Source of the DNA: Methylobacterium sp. WL1
GTDB lineage: Bacteria; Pseudomonadota; Alphaproteobacteria; Rhizobiales; Beijerinckiaceae
NCBI RefSeq assembly: GCF_008000895.1
Contig: NZ_CP042823.1
Coordinates: forward strand, 4,601,001-4,665,000
Direction of reading: 5' to 3'
DNA: 64,000 nucleotides
Position 1 is the stretch's first letter. The number at the start of each line of letters is the position of its first letter. The translations under genes were made by a program, and so were the position numbers. The notes below the pieces were generated by a model. The model ran no database searches, was not told the DNA's origin, and saw nothing but the letters and a program-made list of their open reading frames with translations. Shown piece by piece: positions 15,512 to 24,095 of the stretch.

Positions 15512-15742
15512 TTACTGTTCAGTGATAGAAAAGGTCGCCCGCGCCTGCATGACTAGACAGCCATCCTCGGCATAGGCCTTCGCGGTCAGCTCCTCGACAC
15601 CGTGAGGCTCGCTTTCGTCGCGCAGGATCGCCGTGAGCGTCTGAAGAAGCATCGTGCGCAGAGCTTCGTGGTTGGGCAACTCTACCCCTTCCTCGTCCTG
15701 AACCTCGATGCCGTTCGCTGTGCTGATGAAATAGCGTGACAC
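15512..15742 (-). CDS. DUF6894 family protein
   Basis: A 76-aa protein opening MSRYFISTANGIEVQDEEGV, ELPNHEALRTMLLQTLTAIL, which is the typical DUF6894 pattern: RYFI/F..., a DEEG-x-EL turn, then a helix. The second half (CLVMQARATFSITEQ) gives the closing beta strands. Members are cytosolic mini-proteins of unknown role, abundant in Methylobacterium and Bradyrhizobium. Confidence 0.75.
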   Translation of the reverse strand: MSRYFISTANGIEVQDEEGVELPNHEALRTMLLQTLTAILRDESEPHGVEELTAKAYAEDGCLVMQARATFSITEQ

Positions 15743-15830
15743 TCACGCCTCCGTGAACAGGCTCCCCCTACGCTGGAAACCCAATCAGCCGTGATAAGTT
15801 CGCTTTGCATCTGGCAGATGTTTCGACATG

Positions 15831-15862
15831 AAAAAGCCCGCGCCGGCAAACCGGGCGGGCTT
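15831..15862 (-). terminator. Rho-independent-type hairpin (copy 2)
   Basis: AAGCCCGC and GCGGGCTT arms around a cgccggcaaaccgg loop, with A5 on the left (T-run on the minus strand). It sits about 75 bases beyond the stop of the secreted-protein gene at 15937 and should terminate it. It is nearly the same as the hairpin at 10395-10425. Confidence 0.7.
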
Positions 15863-15936
15863 AGGAAGTTCGTGGTCTCAGGAACAAACCAATAGCTACT
15901 TAAAACGAGGTTCGTCTCATTGCTGTAGTCGGAACG

Positions 15937-16233
15937 TCACTTCCCGCTACCGCCGCCCTGGGGCACGGCACGCGAGGGCTGAGCGGCATTGCCACCAGCT
16001 GCTGAGTTGTTCGTCATGGTATCGGCGGGCTGACCAGTCGGGGTACCGGTGACGGCTGCCGGTGCTCCAGTCGAACCAGGCTGCGGCGCTGCCACCCCAG
16101 GCGCACCGGGAGCCATAGTCGTCGGAGCACCGGGAGCCGTAGCAGGAGGGGCTGCCGTCGGCGATTGTGCGTGAGCCGCTCCCGAAAGCAGGACCATGAG
16201 CGGGATAGATGCCGCAATTGAGCGTTGGCGCAT
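15937..16233 (-). CDS. Secreted Ala/Pro/Gly-rich protein
   Basis: A 98-aa protein with a signal peptide (MRQRSIAASIPLMVLLSGAA, cut after AHA) and a mature chain made of A/P/G/T repeats (PPATAPGAPTTMAPGAPGVA). It is low complexity throughout and should be an extended periplasmic or surface peptide. A partial duplicate of its 3' end and terminator lies at 10392-10680. Function unknown. Confidence 0.55.
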   Translation of the reverse strand: MRQRSIAASIPLMVLLSGAAHAQSPTAAPPATAPGAPTTMAPGAPGVAAPQPGSTGAPAAVTGTPTGQPADTMTNNSAAGGNAAQPSRAVPQGGGSGK

Positions 16234-16364
16234 CAGAACCTCGTTGTGCCAAAGAACGCCGGTAACGCGTGCGTGAGGGAAATTGTTTCGCGTTCGAACC
16301 TGGTGAGGCTACCTCCCCCGCCGGCCCGTAATCAGATCGGACGGCGGGGCCGAGCCGGCGGTGC

Positions 16365-16668
16365 TCAGTTCATTCGCTTGCGCCGCCCCTGAACCTCCTG
16401 CTCGGCCAGTTTGCGTCCTAGTCCGAGCAAGAGCGCATCCGCCTGAGATTTCAGGGCCGGGTCCTGCAACTCGATGATCGCCTGCTGGGCCGCCATGGCG
16501 TGGTCGGCGGCCCGCTCCAATGGCGGCTCCGCTGGATTGATCTCGGCCTCGCAGAACGTGCCCTCGTTCATCCGCATCTGGGTGACATCCACGAGAATGC
16601 CGCTTCCACCCACCGACCTACCGGTGTGATCGCTGGTGAAGCACCTTACGCAAGGTGTCGTTCACGAT
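16365..16668 (-). pseudogene. 5'-truncated PAS mini-protein
   Basis: An open frame without a proper start (a GTG exists at 16613) reads VRCFTSDHTGRSVGGSGILV, then DVTQMR, which is the last strand pair of a PAS domain. It is followed by the helical tail AQQAIIELQDPALKSQADAL, LLGLGRKLAEQE. The same order (PAS end, then tail) occurs in the intact genes at 16676 and 28643. The N-terminal PAS half is missing, so this is a relic of a tandem duplication. Confidence 0.6.
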
Positions 16669-16675
16669 GTTGCGC

Positions 16676-17308
16676 TCAATGCATCGTTTGGTCTGACGAC
16701 CGCTCGGCCGCCGGGGCCTCTGCCAGCGATGCAGAAATCTGACGGCCAAGTTCGTACAGCAGGCCCTCAATCAAGGGGCGAACCCGCTTCGCCGTTTCGT
16801 CATCAAGGCCGCGACCTATCTCCTCGATCTCCAGAGCGCGCTCAGCCATGCGCTCCAGGAGTGGACCCGCTACCTCGTGAGTGGTCAGGAACCGGGCTGG
16901 GCCATCAGTGTTCCCGTCACTCCGGCTGTCCGTCACGTCTATAACGATGCCGCGCCCGAACATCCGGCCGCTCGCATCTCGCCAATAGTGACCGCGTGCC
17001 AGCACCCAGCGCACCACGCCCTGCGTGGGTACAACGCGATGCTCCCAGACGAACACACCGCCCTCCTCGCGTATGCGGGCGCGACGTTCCTGATCCTGGG
17101 CCAAATCATCTGGGTGAAAAGCAGACAGGAGCCGCGAAATCGGAACGCCTTCCGCGGCCTCGGCATCCGACCATCCGAAAAGCCGGGCGACTACCGAATC
17201 ACCGCGCGTCCGGTCGGCTTCGAGATCGGTTTCCCAGACACCGATGCTGGGCGCAGCGAGCGTCAGGGAGCGTGACCACAGGGCGCGTTCAGGTGACTTA
17301 CGCGGCAT
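16676..17308 (-). CDS. PAS-domain mini-protein with helical tail
   Basis: A 210-aa cytosolic protein. The PAS_3-type domain (about 20-125) shows SIGVWETDLEADRTRGDSVV, FHPDDLA, FVWEHRVVPTQGVVRWVLAR and MFGRGIVIDVTDSR. A C-terminal helical tail (about 150-200, ALEIEEIGRGLDD, LIEGLLYELGRQI) follows. There is no kinase, GGDEF or HTH output, so it must work through protein-protein contact. A truncated paralogue follows directly downstream, and further relatives are at 28643 and 29727. Confidence 0.75.
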   Translation of the reverse strand: MPRKSPERALWSRSLTLAAPSIGVWETDLEADRTRGDSVVARLFGWSDAEAAEGVPISRLLSAFHPDDLAQDQERRARIREEGGVFVWEHRVVPTQGVVRWVLARGHYWRDASGRMFGRGIVIDVTDSRSDGNTDGPARFLTTHEVAGPLLERMAERALEIEEIGRGLDDETAKRVRPLIEGLLYELGRQISASLAEAPAAERSSDQTMH

Positions 17309-17419
17309 AAACGATCCGACGCTTTCGCAACTCGGCCAGGAAACAGCATCATAATTTTGCGCCGCTTCGCGACAAGGGTATCTTAATCCTCAACATCTGC
17401 GACCAATGGCGGAACTGAG

Positions 17420-17728
17420 ATGGCGAAGCACGACGACGAATATGGGCGTGCGTTCAGCTTCGCCCCGCAGGATCAAGCCGCGGCAGAGCGTGCCCGCAAG
17501 ATGCGACTGCTGAAGCGCATTGCCGACGCATTGCACCTACCGCAGGCCACGCTGCACGGTCCGGCCGACCCGCGGGTCGGGTCTGAAGCCGACCCCACCA
17601 GCGAGGAAAATGATCTCGACGAAGCCTGCGCAGCACTGCTGCTGGCCTACCGACGCATCAGCGACCCGGAGATGCGCCGCCACTTTCTGATCCTCGCCCA
17701 AGAAACAGCAGAGCGGTCTGACTCGTGA
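17420..17728 (+). CDS. Small hypothetical protein
   Basis: A 102-aa soluble protein: MAKHDDEYGRAFSFAPQDQA, a basic helix RARKMRLLKRIADALHLP, an acidic linker, and a helix pair DEACAALLLAYRRISDPEMR, FLILAQETAE. The ADALHLPQATL piece recalls the end of an XRE-like helix-turn-helix, and the LLLAYRRISDPE...R block recurs in small Methylobacterium regulators (recollection). It may be an anti-toxin- or regulator-like mini-protein; unproven. Confidence 0.55.
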   Translation: MAKHDDEYGRAFSFAPQDQAAAERARKMRLLKRIADALHLPQATLHGPADPRVGSEADPTSEENDLDEACAALLLAYRRISDPEMRRHFLILAQETAERSDS

Positions 17729-17782
17729 TTAGATCAGGTGGCGGGGCCGAAGCCGGCTGGTACGTCATCAAAGGGTACGGCC

Positions 17783-17986
17783 ATGCCTGTCGATCAAGAG
17801 CAAGTGTTGCCGGACGACGCATTGGAGCGGTTGGCGTGTGCGTTGTACGCCGACGTTCAGCTCCAGTACCCGCAGAAGCCGCCGGGCACGGCTTCGGGCA
17901 ACTTCGGCGACGATGTAGGGACCAACCTGCTCGCGTGGCTGCTTGATGCCTACGACGATGCTTTTGCCGGAGACGACAGCGACTGA
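17783..17986 (+). CDS. Small acidic hypothetical protein
   Basis: A 67-aa protein from ATG 17783 (MPVDQEQVLPDDALERLACA), reading on as LYADVQLQYPQKPPGTASGN and ending in an acidic tail AWLLDAYDDAFAGDDSD. It lies 54 bases after the preceding gene on the same strand. Upstream in-frame sequence has an ATG at 17738 but looks non-coding. Family unknown. Confidence 0.5.
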   Translation: MPVDQEQVLPDDALERLACALYADVQLQYPQKPPGTASGNFGDDVGTNLLAWLLDAYDDAFAGDDSD

Positions 17987-17993
17987 GCGGACG

Positions 17994-19262
17994 TCATCCC
18001 ATCACCCTGGAGACTAGGACTTTGTCGATTCGGCGTCCGTCCATATCAACGACCTCGAAGCGCCAGCCGCCGGCCTCGAATGCATCTCCGGCGGCTGGTA
18101 TCCGACCCAGTTGAAAGATCACGTAGCCGGCCAGCGTATTGAAGTCGTCTGAAGTCAGGTCTTCGGATAGCTCCAACCGTTCGAGAGCCTCGCGGGCTGG
18201 CATCATGCCGTCGATCAGCAGCGAGCCGTCCGGGCGCTCAATCACGTCCGGTTCGTCGCCGGCCTCGGGGATGTCGCCGGCGATGGCCTCCAGCAGGTCC
18301 GTCTGGGTGACAATCCCTTCCAGGCTGCCGTACTCGTCCACGACTACAGCCATGCGCATCGGCTGGCTCTGGAAGGTCTCCAGCACCGCGAGGATGGTCA
18401 TGCTCTCGTGCACGACGATGGGCGGCTGGGTGGCCGCGAGAACGTCGATGTCCTTGCCGTCGAGCACCTGGTCGAGCAGGTCCTGCTTGCGGACGATCCC
18501 AACGATCTCGTCGACGTCGCCGCGGCTGACGACGACCTGGGCGTGATTGCATTCGCGCACCGCCTTCAGCACCACGTCCCTCGGGTCGTCGGCGTCGACC
18601 CAGAAGACCTCGTGGCGCGGGGTCATGATGTCCCGGACCTTGCGCTCGCCGATGGAGAAGATGCGCTCCACCGCTTCCTGCTGGACCTCGCGGATCAGGC
18701 CAGCTTCCTGGCTCGCCTGGATCAGCAGGTTGAGCTCGGCGGTCGAATGCAGCGAGCCCTCGCCGTGACCAGCCTGGAGGTCGAAGAGCCGAAGCACGCC
18801 GTTGCCGAGGCCGTTGAGCAACAGGATCGCCGGACGAAAGACGAGCAGGAACAAGCCGAGCGGACGGACGACAGCCAGCGCCGTGCGCTCGCTGCGCTGC
18901 AGGGCCAAACTCTTCGGGGCCAGCTCACCGAGCACGATGTGCAGGGAGGTGATGATCGAGAAGGCCACGACCACAGATACGGTATGAGCCAGGGCCGTTC
19001 CGAGCGACATCGGCAGCCAGGTCAGAGCCGGCTCGATCAGGTGAGCCAGCGCCGGCTCCCCGATCCAGCCCAGCGCCAGGGACGAGAGGGTGATGCCGAA
19101 CTGGGTAGCGGCAAGGTAGGCGTCGAGGCGGTCAGTGGCCCGTTGCAGGGCGGTGGCGTTGGCTCGCCGCTCGGAGACCAGTTCGGCGACCCGGCTGCGG
19201 CGCACGGAGACCAGGGCGAACTCGGCTGCCACGAAGAACCCATTGGCGAAAACGAGGACCAA
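17994..19262 (-). CDS. CNNM/CorC-family membrane protein (hemolysin-like)
   Basis: At least 422 residues. An N-terminal DUF21/CNNM membrane domain (about 1-170, three to four helices; FANGFFVAAEFALVSVRRSR) is followed by a CBS pair (about 205-325; VRDIMTPRHEVFWVDADDP, VVVDEYGSLEGIVTQTDLLE) and a C-terminal CorC_HlyC domain (about 340-420; LLIDGMMPAREALERLEL). Members handle or regulate divalent cations, chiefly Mg2+. The TTG at 19262 cuts into the first helix; upstream codons VTLISDDAWSTALGLLAVLV are in frame, so the true start may be a CTG near 19310. Confidence 0.9.
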   Translation of the reverse strand: MVLVFANGFFVAAEFALVSVRRSRVAELVSERRANATALQRATDRLDAYLAATQFGITLSSLALGWIGEPALAHLIEPALTWLPMSLGTALAHTVSVVVAFSIITSLHIVLGELAPKSLALQRSERTALAVVRPLGLFLLVFRPAILLLNGLGNGVLRLFDLQAGHGEGSLHSTAELNLLIQASQEAGLIREVQQEAVERIFSIGERKVRDIMTPRHEVFWVDADDPRDVVLKAVRECNHAQVVVSRGDVDEIVGIVRKQDLLDQVLDGKDIDVLAATQPPIVVHESMTILAVLETFQSQPMRMAVVVDEYGSLEGIVTQTDLLEAIAGDIPEAGDEPDVIERPDGSLLIDGMMPAREALERLELSEDLTSDDFNTLAGYVIFQLGRIPAAGDAFEAGGWRFEVVDMDGRRIDKVLVSRVMG

Positions 19263-19437
19263 GACCGCAAGCAGACCCAGTGCTGTCGACCATGCATCGT
19301 CGGAAATCAGCGTGACCCTTCTCGAATGAACGTCCCGACCTACCAGCCATGCCGGTTTCAGACCACGGCGCGATTACTTCTTCACCGGATGCACCAACAG
19401 GCTCGAGGTGCGAAACTGAGCGTCGGCCCGTTGCCCG

Positions 19438-20145
19438 TCAGCTATCCGTCTCGCTGATGTAGTCCGCCCAGACCGGCGTCTTTAGCGTGCCAATGAACGC
19501 CGCATGGCGCTCCCGCTCCGCGTCGGTGAGCCGGGATTTGAACACGCGCGGCGCTACCGGCCGCCCAGCGTCCGCAGTGGACTGAGCCAAGGTAGCGAGG
19601 GCGGGCGCAAGGTCGAAGCCAGTTTGCTTGCCGCCCAGCAGCTCGACATAGACCTCCGCCAGGATCTGGGCGTCGAGGAGCGCGCCGTGCTTGGCGCGGC
19701 GGCTGCGATCGATCCCGTAGCGATTGCAGAGGGCGTCGAGATTGTTGGCCGCGCCCGCATGCTTGCGCCGGGCGAGGAGGAGCGTGTCGACCACATCATC
19801 AAGCTTGATCGCAGGCGGCCGCGGCTCGGGGAGCCGGGCATACTCGGCGTTGAGGAAGCCGACGTCGAACGGCGCGTTGTGGATTATGAGTGTGCCGTCG
19901 CCGATGAAGGCCAGCAGCTCGGGCACGATGGTAGCGAATAGCGGCTTGTCGGCCAGGAAGCCGTCGGACAGGCCATGCACCGCGAAGGCGTCCGGATGAA
20001 CCGCCCTCTGCGGATTGCAGTAGCGGTGGAAGGTCCGGCCCGTCTGCATGTGGTTGATCAGCTCGACGCAGCCGACCTCGATGATGCGCTCGACCTTGGG
20101 GTCCGTGCTGGTGGTCTCGGTGTCGAGGACGATCTCGCGCGTCAT
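19438..20145 (-). CDS. dnaQ: DnaQ-like 3'-5' exonuclease (DNA polymerase III epsilon type)
   Basis: A 235-aa DEDDh exonuclease. ExoI is REIVLDTETTSTDP, ExoII IIHNAPFDVGFLN and ExoIII RAKHGALLDAQILAEVY with the catalytic His. The C-terminal 50 residues lack an obvious Pol III alpha-binding clamp motif, and the gene sits in an accessory region, so it is probably an extra epsilon-like proofreading protein rather than the essential copy. Length matches the family. Confidence 0.88.
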   Translation of the reverse strand: MTREIVLDTETTSTDPKVERIIEVGCVELINHMQTGRTFHRYCNPQRAVHPDAFAVHGLSDGFLADKPLFATIVPELLAFIGDGTLIIHNAPFDVGFLNAEYARLPEPRPPAIKLDDVVDTLLLARRKHAGAANNLDALCNRYGIDRSRRAKHGALLDAQILAEVYVELLGGKQTGFDLAPALATLAQSTADAGRPVAPRVFKSRLTDAERERHAAFIGTLKTPVWADYISETDS

Positions 20146-20362
20146 GCCGCCTGGCTCTTCCAGTGTGCCTGCTGCCCCTCGAAGGTCGTTCGCACACGAT
20201 CGTCAAGGAATTCGATTGGCTCTTCGCGAGCGCCTCGACCCGATCGCTATTCGGGAGCGGAACTGCTCCATGTGAATTTTCCCTGGATCATCGTCTGTTC
20301 AAATCCAGGCATCGGTGACTGGGAGAGGCGTGCGCTTCCGCTGCTCGATAGAGGCGGGCGTG

Positions 20363-21106
20363 ATGCTGACGACGACAATTTCTCCGCTCTCGGCGCTCAC
20401 GGCGCGGCTCTCTCGGGCCATGCCGCTCTCCGACGACGCGCGGCGCGCCATCGAGGTGTTGCCGGCCACGATGCAAGAGCTGGCGCCGAACACCGGCTTC
20501 ATCCATCCCGGCGACCGATCCACGAGTTGCTGTCTCGTGCTCAGTGGCTGGATGGGCCGCTTCACGCTGCTGCCCAACGGCGAGCGTCAGTTCCTCGCCC
20601 TCCACATCGCGGGCGACATCCCTGACCTTCAGACCCTACATCTGCCCGTCGTCGACCACGGCATCTGCGCCTTCACACACGTGTCCGTAGCCCTAATCCC
20701 ACACGAGGCGATCCACGACCTGATGGTGCGATACCCCGATGCTGCGGCCGCACTCTGGCACGAGGTGCTGGTGATCGCGTCGATCACGAACGAGTGGTTG
20801 ATCGGGCTCGGCCGTCGTTCTGGTCCCAAACGGTTGGCGCACCTGTTGTATGAACTCTACGTCCGGCAGAAGGCTGCAGGCCTGGTCAAGGAAGAGGGAC
20901 GGTGCGCCCTGCCGCTCACGCAGACGGTCCTGGCCGACGCGTTGGGCCTGACCTCGGTGCACGTCAACCGCATCCTACAGGAGATACGTGCCGAGCAGAT
21001 GATCCAGCTCATGAAACGCACGCTGATCATCCGGGATTGGAGCCGCCTGAAGGTACTTGCCGAGTTCGATCCGCTCTACCTGCACCTGGACCAGCGGCTA
21101 ACCTGA
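20363..21106 (+). CDS. Crp/Fnr-family transcriptional regulator
   Basis: A 247-aa regulator from ATG 20363 (MLTTTISPLSALTARLSRAM); an upstream ATG would add 16 doubtful residues. The cyclic-nucleotide-binding-like beta barrel covers about 30-140 (FIHPGDRSTSCCLVLSGWMG, RFTLLPNGERQFLALHIAGD). The C-terminal winged helix (about 165-240) has LPLTQTVLADALGLTSVHVN, RILQEIRAEQMI. No FNR-type cysteine cluster is visible. The CheB-domain gene follows 9 bases later, so the two are likely one operon. Confidence 0.88.
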   Translation: MLTTTISPLSALTARLSRAMPLSDDARRAIEVLPATMQELAPNTGFIHPGDRSTSCCLVLSGWMGRFTLLPNGERQFLALHIAGDIPDLQTLHLPVVDHGICAFTHVSVALIPHEAIHDLMVRYPDAAAALWHEVLVIASITNEWLIGLGRRSGPKRLAHLLYELYVRQKAAGLVKEEGRCALPLTQTVLADALGLTSVHVNRILQEIRAEQMIQLMKRTLIIRDWSRLKVLAEFDPLYLHLDQRLT

Positions 21107-21115
21107 GCTGGGGAG

Positions 21116-21673
21116 ATGAGCGCCATCGTCGTCATTGCTGCCTCAGCCGGTGGCCTCGATCCCATCGTGCAGATCATCACCGCGCTGCCGTCCGACTGTC
21201 GGGCGTCCGTGTTCATCGTCAGCCACATCGGTGCGAACCGCAGCTACCTGCCAGACATCCTCGCCTCGCGTGGTCATCTCCCGGCAGCGTTCGCGCAGCA
21301 TGGCGAGATCATCAAGAGCGGCCGCATCTACGTGGCGCCCCCGGACCATCACCTGCGGCTGCGCTTCGGTGTGATCCACCTGGATCGAGGTCCGAAGGTC
21401 CACTTCACGCGCCCAGCCGCCGATCCCCTGTTCGTCTCAGCGGCCGAAACCTACGGCGAGCGCGTCGTCGGGATCGTGCTCAGCGGCGGAGATGGCGACG
21501 GCGCCGAGGGCCTTCTCGCGATCAAGGCGCACGGTGGTCTCAGCTTGGTGCAGGAACCGGAGGAGGCCGCGGCGCCTGACATGCCCATGGCGGCGTTGAG
21601 GCGCGATCACCCAGACGGATGCCTGACAGCCGATCGGCTTGCCGAGCGTGTCGCCGCTCACTGTGCTGGTTGA
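21116..21673 (+). CDS. cheB: Stand-alone CheB methylesterase domain
   Basis: A 185-aa protein equal to the CheB catalytic domain, with no receiver domain. The triad elements are visible: the Ser of VIAASAGGLDPIV, the His of FIVSHIGANRSYL, and the Asp of VLSGGDGDGAEGLLAI. It would demethylate or deamidate receptor glutamates. There is no CheA/CheW/MCP in this window. It follows the Crp/Fnr regulator by 9 bases. A second such gene is at 22474 on the other strand. Confidence 0.85.
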   Translation: MSAIVVIAASAGGLDPIVQIITALPSDCRASVFIVSHIGANRSYLPDILASRGHLPAAFAQHGEIIKSGRIYVAPPDHHLRLRFGVIHLDRGPKVHFTRPAADPLFVSAAETYGERVVGIVLSGGDGDGAEGLLAIKAHGGLSLVQEPEEAAAPDMPMAALRRDHPDGCLTADRLAERVAAHCAG

Positions 21674-21674
21674 G

Positions 21675-21875
21675 CTACCGACCCTCGACGAACAGGAACA
21701 GCAGCGTCGACACGATCAGCAATGTCCCAAAGGCGCGGACGGAGTGCATGTCCTGCCGATCCGGCTTCGCCTGTCGGAGCTCAGCCAGGGATAGCCGTGT
21801 CCCTGCGACCAGCGTACCCGTCGCCGACGCCATCATGGCCGCAAACAAGACCCAGCCGGGCAAGGTCTCGGGCAT
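21675..21875 (-). CDS. Small membrane protein
   Basis: A 66-aa protein with two hydrophobic helices: LPGWVLFAAMMASATGTLVA and GTLLIVSTLLFLF, joined by a charged loop (RLSLAELRQAKPDRQDMHS). It stops one base beyond the convergent cheB. Probably an inner-membrane protein of unknown role; forms a row of three minus-strand small genes with 21882 and 22072. Confidence 0.55.
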   Translation of the reverse strand: MPETLPGWVLFAAMMASATGTLVAGTRLSLAELRQAKPDRQDMHSVRAFGTLLIVSTLLFLFVEGR

Positions 21876-21881
21876 GGAGGT

Positions 21882-22067
21882 CTACTGCAGCCGGCCGACC
21901 CCGACGTTCAAGCCGAGGCGGATGGCCAACGCCAGCAAGCCGCCGACGGTGAGCCAGTCGCTGCCGTCCACGCGCCAATTCTCGTAATCGTCGTCGGGCT
22001 CGACGGTGTGGCCGCGCGAAGCGAGGACGGTTACGGCCTCGGCGATCGGAACTGAGTCCTCGAACAT
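21882..22067 (-). CDS. Small hypothetical protein
   Basis: A 61-aa protein, MFEDSVPIAEAVTVLASRGH, TVEPDDDYENWRVDGSDWLT, then a hydrophobic end VGGLLALAIRLGLNVGVG. It sits 6 bases before the small membrane protein gene and 4 bases after the next upstream gene, so the three are probably cotranscribed. Family unknown. Confidence 0.55.
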   Translation of the reverse strand: MFEDSVPIAEAVTVLASRGHTVEPDDDYENWRVDGSDWLTVGGLLALAIRLGLNVGVGRLQ

Positions 22068-22071
22068 GGAG

Positions 22072-22350
22072 CTACGCCGAAGCCGCGATCATCCGGTTCC
22101 GGGCCTCGACTAGACGCTGCTCGTCCTCAACCAGCGGCAGCTCGACCACGACCTGCTCGACGATCATGCGTGTGGCCGCCTCGTTCAGGCCGAGGCCACG
22201 AGCGAAACCGTCGAGGCGCACCATTGCGCGATGGACTGCCGCTCTGAAGAGCGGAGGGAACGACTCGCTCGCTATCTTAACAGATGCGGGAGCAGCATCA
22301 TGGCGTGTATTAGGGTCGTGGAGGTCGGACACGGTTGGGTTGCTGGCCAT
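22072..22350 (-). CDS. Small helical hypothetical protein
   Basis: A 92-aa helical protein (RAAVHRAMVRLDGFARGLGL, EAATRMIVEQVVVELPLVED, EQRLVEARNRMI). No signal or membrane segment. First of three closely spaced minus-strand genes. I do not recognise the family; the position between two CheB genes hints at a signalling accessory role, without direct support. Confidence 0.55.
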   Translation of the reverse strand: MASNPTVSDLHDPNTRHDAAPASVKIASESFPPLFRAAVHRAMVRLDGFARGLGLNEAATRMIVEQVVVELPLVEDEQRLVEARNRMIAASA

Positions 22351-22473
22351 GCCGGAGAGCTACTGCAGCGTGCCGGGGGCGTCCACCACCGGCCAGCCAG
22401 GTGCGGATCGCTAGTGGACCAAATCCGACACTCGGTACCGTCTGGAAACGGCTTTCCTCCGATGCGGGTAGCT

Positions 22474-23073
22474 TCACGGCTGCTGGACGGCAGCACAGAT
22501 AGCCTGGGCGATCTCAGACGGGCTTCCGATCAGGTCGATAGGACCGTCATACGAAATGGCGTTCTCTGGCATGCCCTGCTCGGGCGGCCGCGCAGGCGTG
22601 AGGACCATCGAGAGGCCGCCGATCTCGTTGATGGCCGCCAGCCCGCGTGCTCCGTCATCAAGGGATCCGGACAAAACCACCCCAATGATGCGGGAGCCGC
22701 CATGCGCCGCAACGGATCGGAACAGCAGGTCCACGGTGCGGTTGCGATGGGTGCGGTCTGGATCGTCGATCAACTGCCCGAAGCTGTTGGCCGCCAGAGT
22801 GAGGTGGTCCGCCGGGGCTCCGACATAGGCTGTGCCTGGGGTGAACCGACCGCCGTCCAAAGCCACGCACACCGGCATGTGGGCGGCGCGTCCAAGCACA
22901 GCAGCGAGATGACTCGGTTTGTCCCAGAGCCTGTGCAGGACGATCAGCACGACAGCGTTCAGCGAGGGCGGCAACTCGCGCAGGACGGCCATGATGTCGT
23001 CCAAACCATCACCGCCAGAGGCGCCGATGGCTACGAACCAGGGTGTGTCGACGCGCTTCAACATCGAAGGCAC
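22474..23073 (-). CDS. Stand-alone CheB-like methylesterase
   Basis: A 199-aa CheB catalytic-domain protein, divergent from the one at 21116. Triad candidates are the Ser of FVAIGASGGDGLDDI, the His of VLIVLHRLWDKPSHL, and the Asp of VLSGSLDDGARGLAAI. No receiver domain. The rest of the fold is conserved (TAYVGAPADHLTL). Its presence beside another solo CheB suggests modification of specific receptors elsewhere, or a repurposed esterase. Confidence 0.8.
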   Translation of the reverse strand: MPSMLKRVDTPWFVAIGASGGDGLDDIMAVLRELPPSLNAVVLIVLHRLWDKPSHLAAVLGRAAHMPVCVALDGGRFTPGTAYVGAPADHLTLAANSFGQLIDDPDRTHRNRTVDLLFRSVAAHGGSRIIGVVLSGSLDDGARGLAAINEIGGLSMVLTPARPPEQGMPENAISYDGPIDLIGSPSEIAQAICAAVQQP

Positions 23074-23590
23074 CTAACACAGGTTACTTTATTGCGCGTG
23101 GTCCGTTGACGGTCACGAGCCCTAAGCGCGTTCTATGCGTTTGACACAACGCGCTGGCCGGGCGGCCATATCATCACGGCTCGCCCGGCCTTGCACGCAT
23201 CCCGACCTCAAACGGCGGTGGATAATCCTAAGATGGGCTCGAACTGAGCTGTAGGGAAGCCTCGGTGTGTCTCCAGCACTCTCGCGCCGCGGTGTTTCAT
23301 CCGGTTGAACGTCCGATTGGACCGACGTGGTGTGCCATAAGCCGCCCTTATGCGAACATGCTGTAGATGCGCGCTGCTTCTCTAACAGCGGAATGGAAGG
23401 CGAATACTCCTCGTTCTTTGCATGGCGGGCGGTAGGAGAGCAGTCGGAACATCAAGGGTAATATGCCTACAATTTTAGACAGTCAAATTTCATCTACATC
23501 TGAAATGTTATCAATAAAACAACCAATAACTAGCGTAGAGAATGTGAATATATGCTTTAGAAATTTTTAGGCGACGCTATCGTAGATTGC
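23074..23590. other. Non-coding stretch, partly AT-rich
   Basis: No gene is supported on either strand. 23074-23400 is ordinary GC-rich DNA. 23455-23585 is sharply AT-rich for this window (tttagacagtcaaatttcat, atgttatcaataaaacaacc) and lies just upstream of the PilZ gene, so it is the likely promoter region. Confidence 0.5.
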
Positions 23591-23971
23591 GTGATACCCA
23601 GCGACAGTGAACCCAATTCTGGGAAGTCAATTAATTTTATCGACCGGCGCGAAGAGCGTCGAGAGACCAACTGGACGTTGATCCGCCTACCTGACGGTAG
23701 CGCGATCTTGACCACCGTGAAGGACATATCTCCCTCCGGCGCTCGCCTGGCGGTGCCGAGTTCCTACGTCTGGCCCAAGACCATCATGTTCAAGGTAGTC
23801 GGACGCGACTTCATCTGCGCGGTTCAGCTGGCTTGGCGTCGGGGTCATTACGCCGGTGTTCGCATCGAGCGTGTGACGAAGACCACATCGACCCAGGCGA
23901 GAGAACCTGTCGCCCCCGTCGAGCCAAACGCTACGCTGCATGGCCGCCGCAGCCGCTTCTCACAAAACTGA
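23591..23971 (+). CDS. PilZ-domain protein
   Basis: A 126-aa protein from GTG 23591. The PilZ c-di-GMP signature is present: RREERRETNW (RxxxR-type arginines, about residue 18-27) and DISPSGARLAVPS (D/NxSxxG, about 48-60), followed by the beta barrel. The last 25 residues are unstructured. It would bind c-di-GMP made by the GGDEF proteins just downstream and pass the signal to an unknown partner. Confidence 0.85.
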   Translation: MIPSDSEPNSGKSINFIDRREERRETNWTLIRLPDGSAILTTVKDISPSGARLAVPSSYVWPKTIMFKVVGRDFICAVQLAWRRGHYAGVRIERVTKTTSTQAREPVAPVEPNATLHGRRSRFSQN

Positions 23972-24095
23972 GCAGTTCAGTCTCTCGACGACATAAACCG
24001 CTTGACCCTGCTGTGGCCTATTGATCTGAAGTCTTTGATTAAGACTTCCCATGCGAGGATTGGGCAGGAGCGAACGCGCTCGCGAGAAAACTCTG

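Noticed and set aside
10392..15862. Two near-identical hairpins considered as a CRISPR or REP-type repeat family
   Set aside because: Only two copies, each placed after a gene with a T-run on the minus strand; they are terminators duplicated with their genes.
20363..21106. Assigning the Crp/Fnr regulator as FNR or FixK with oxygen sensing
   Set aside because: No N-terminal cysteine cluster is present, so oxygen sensing by an Fe-S centre cannot be claimed.
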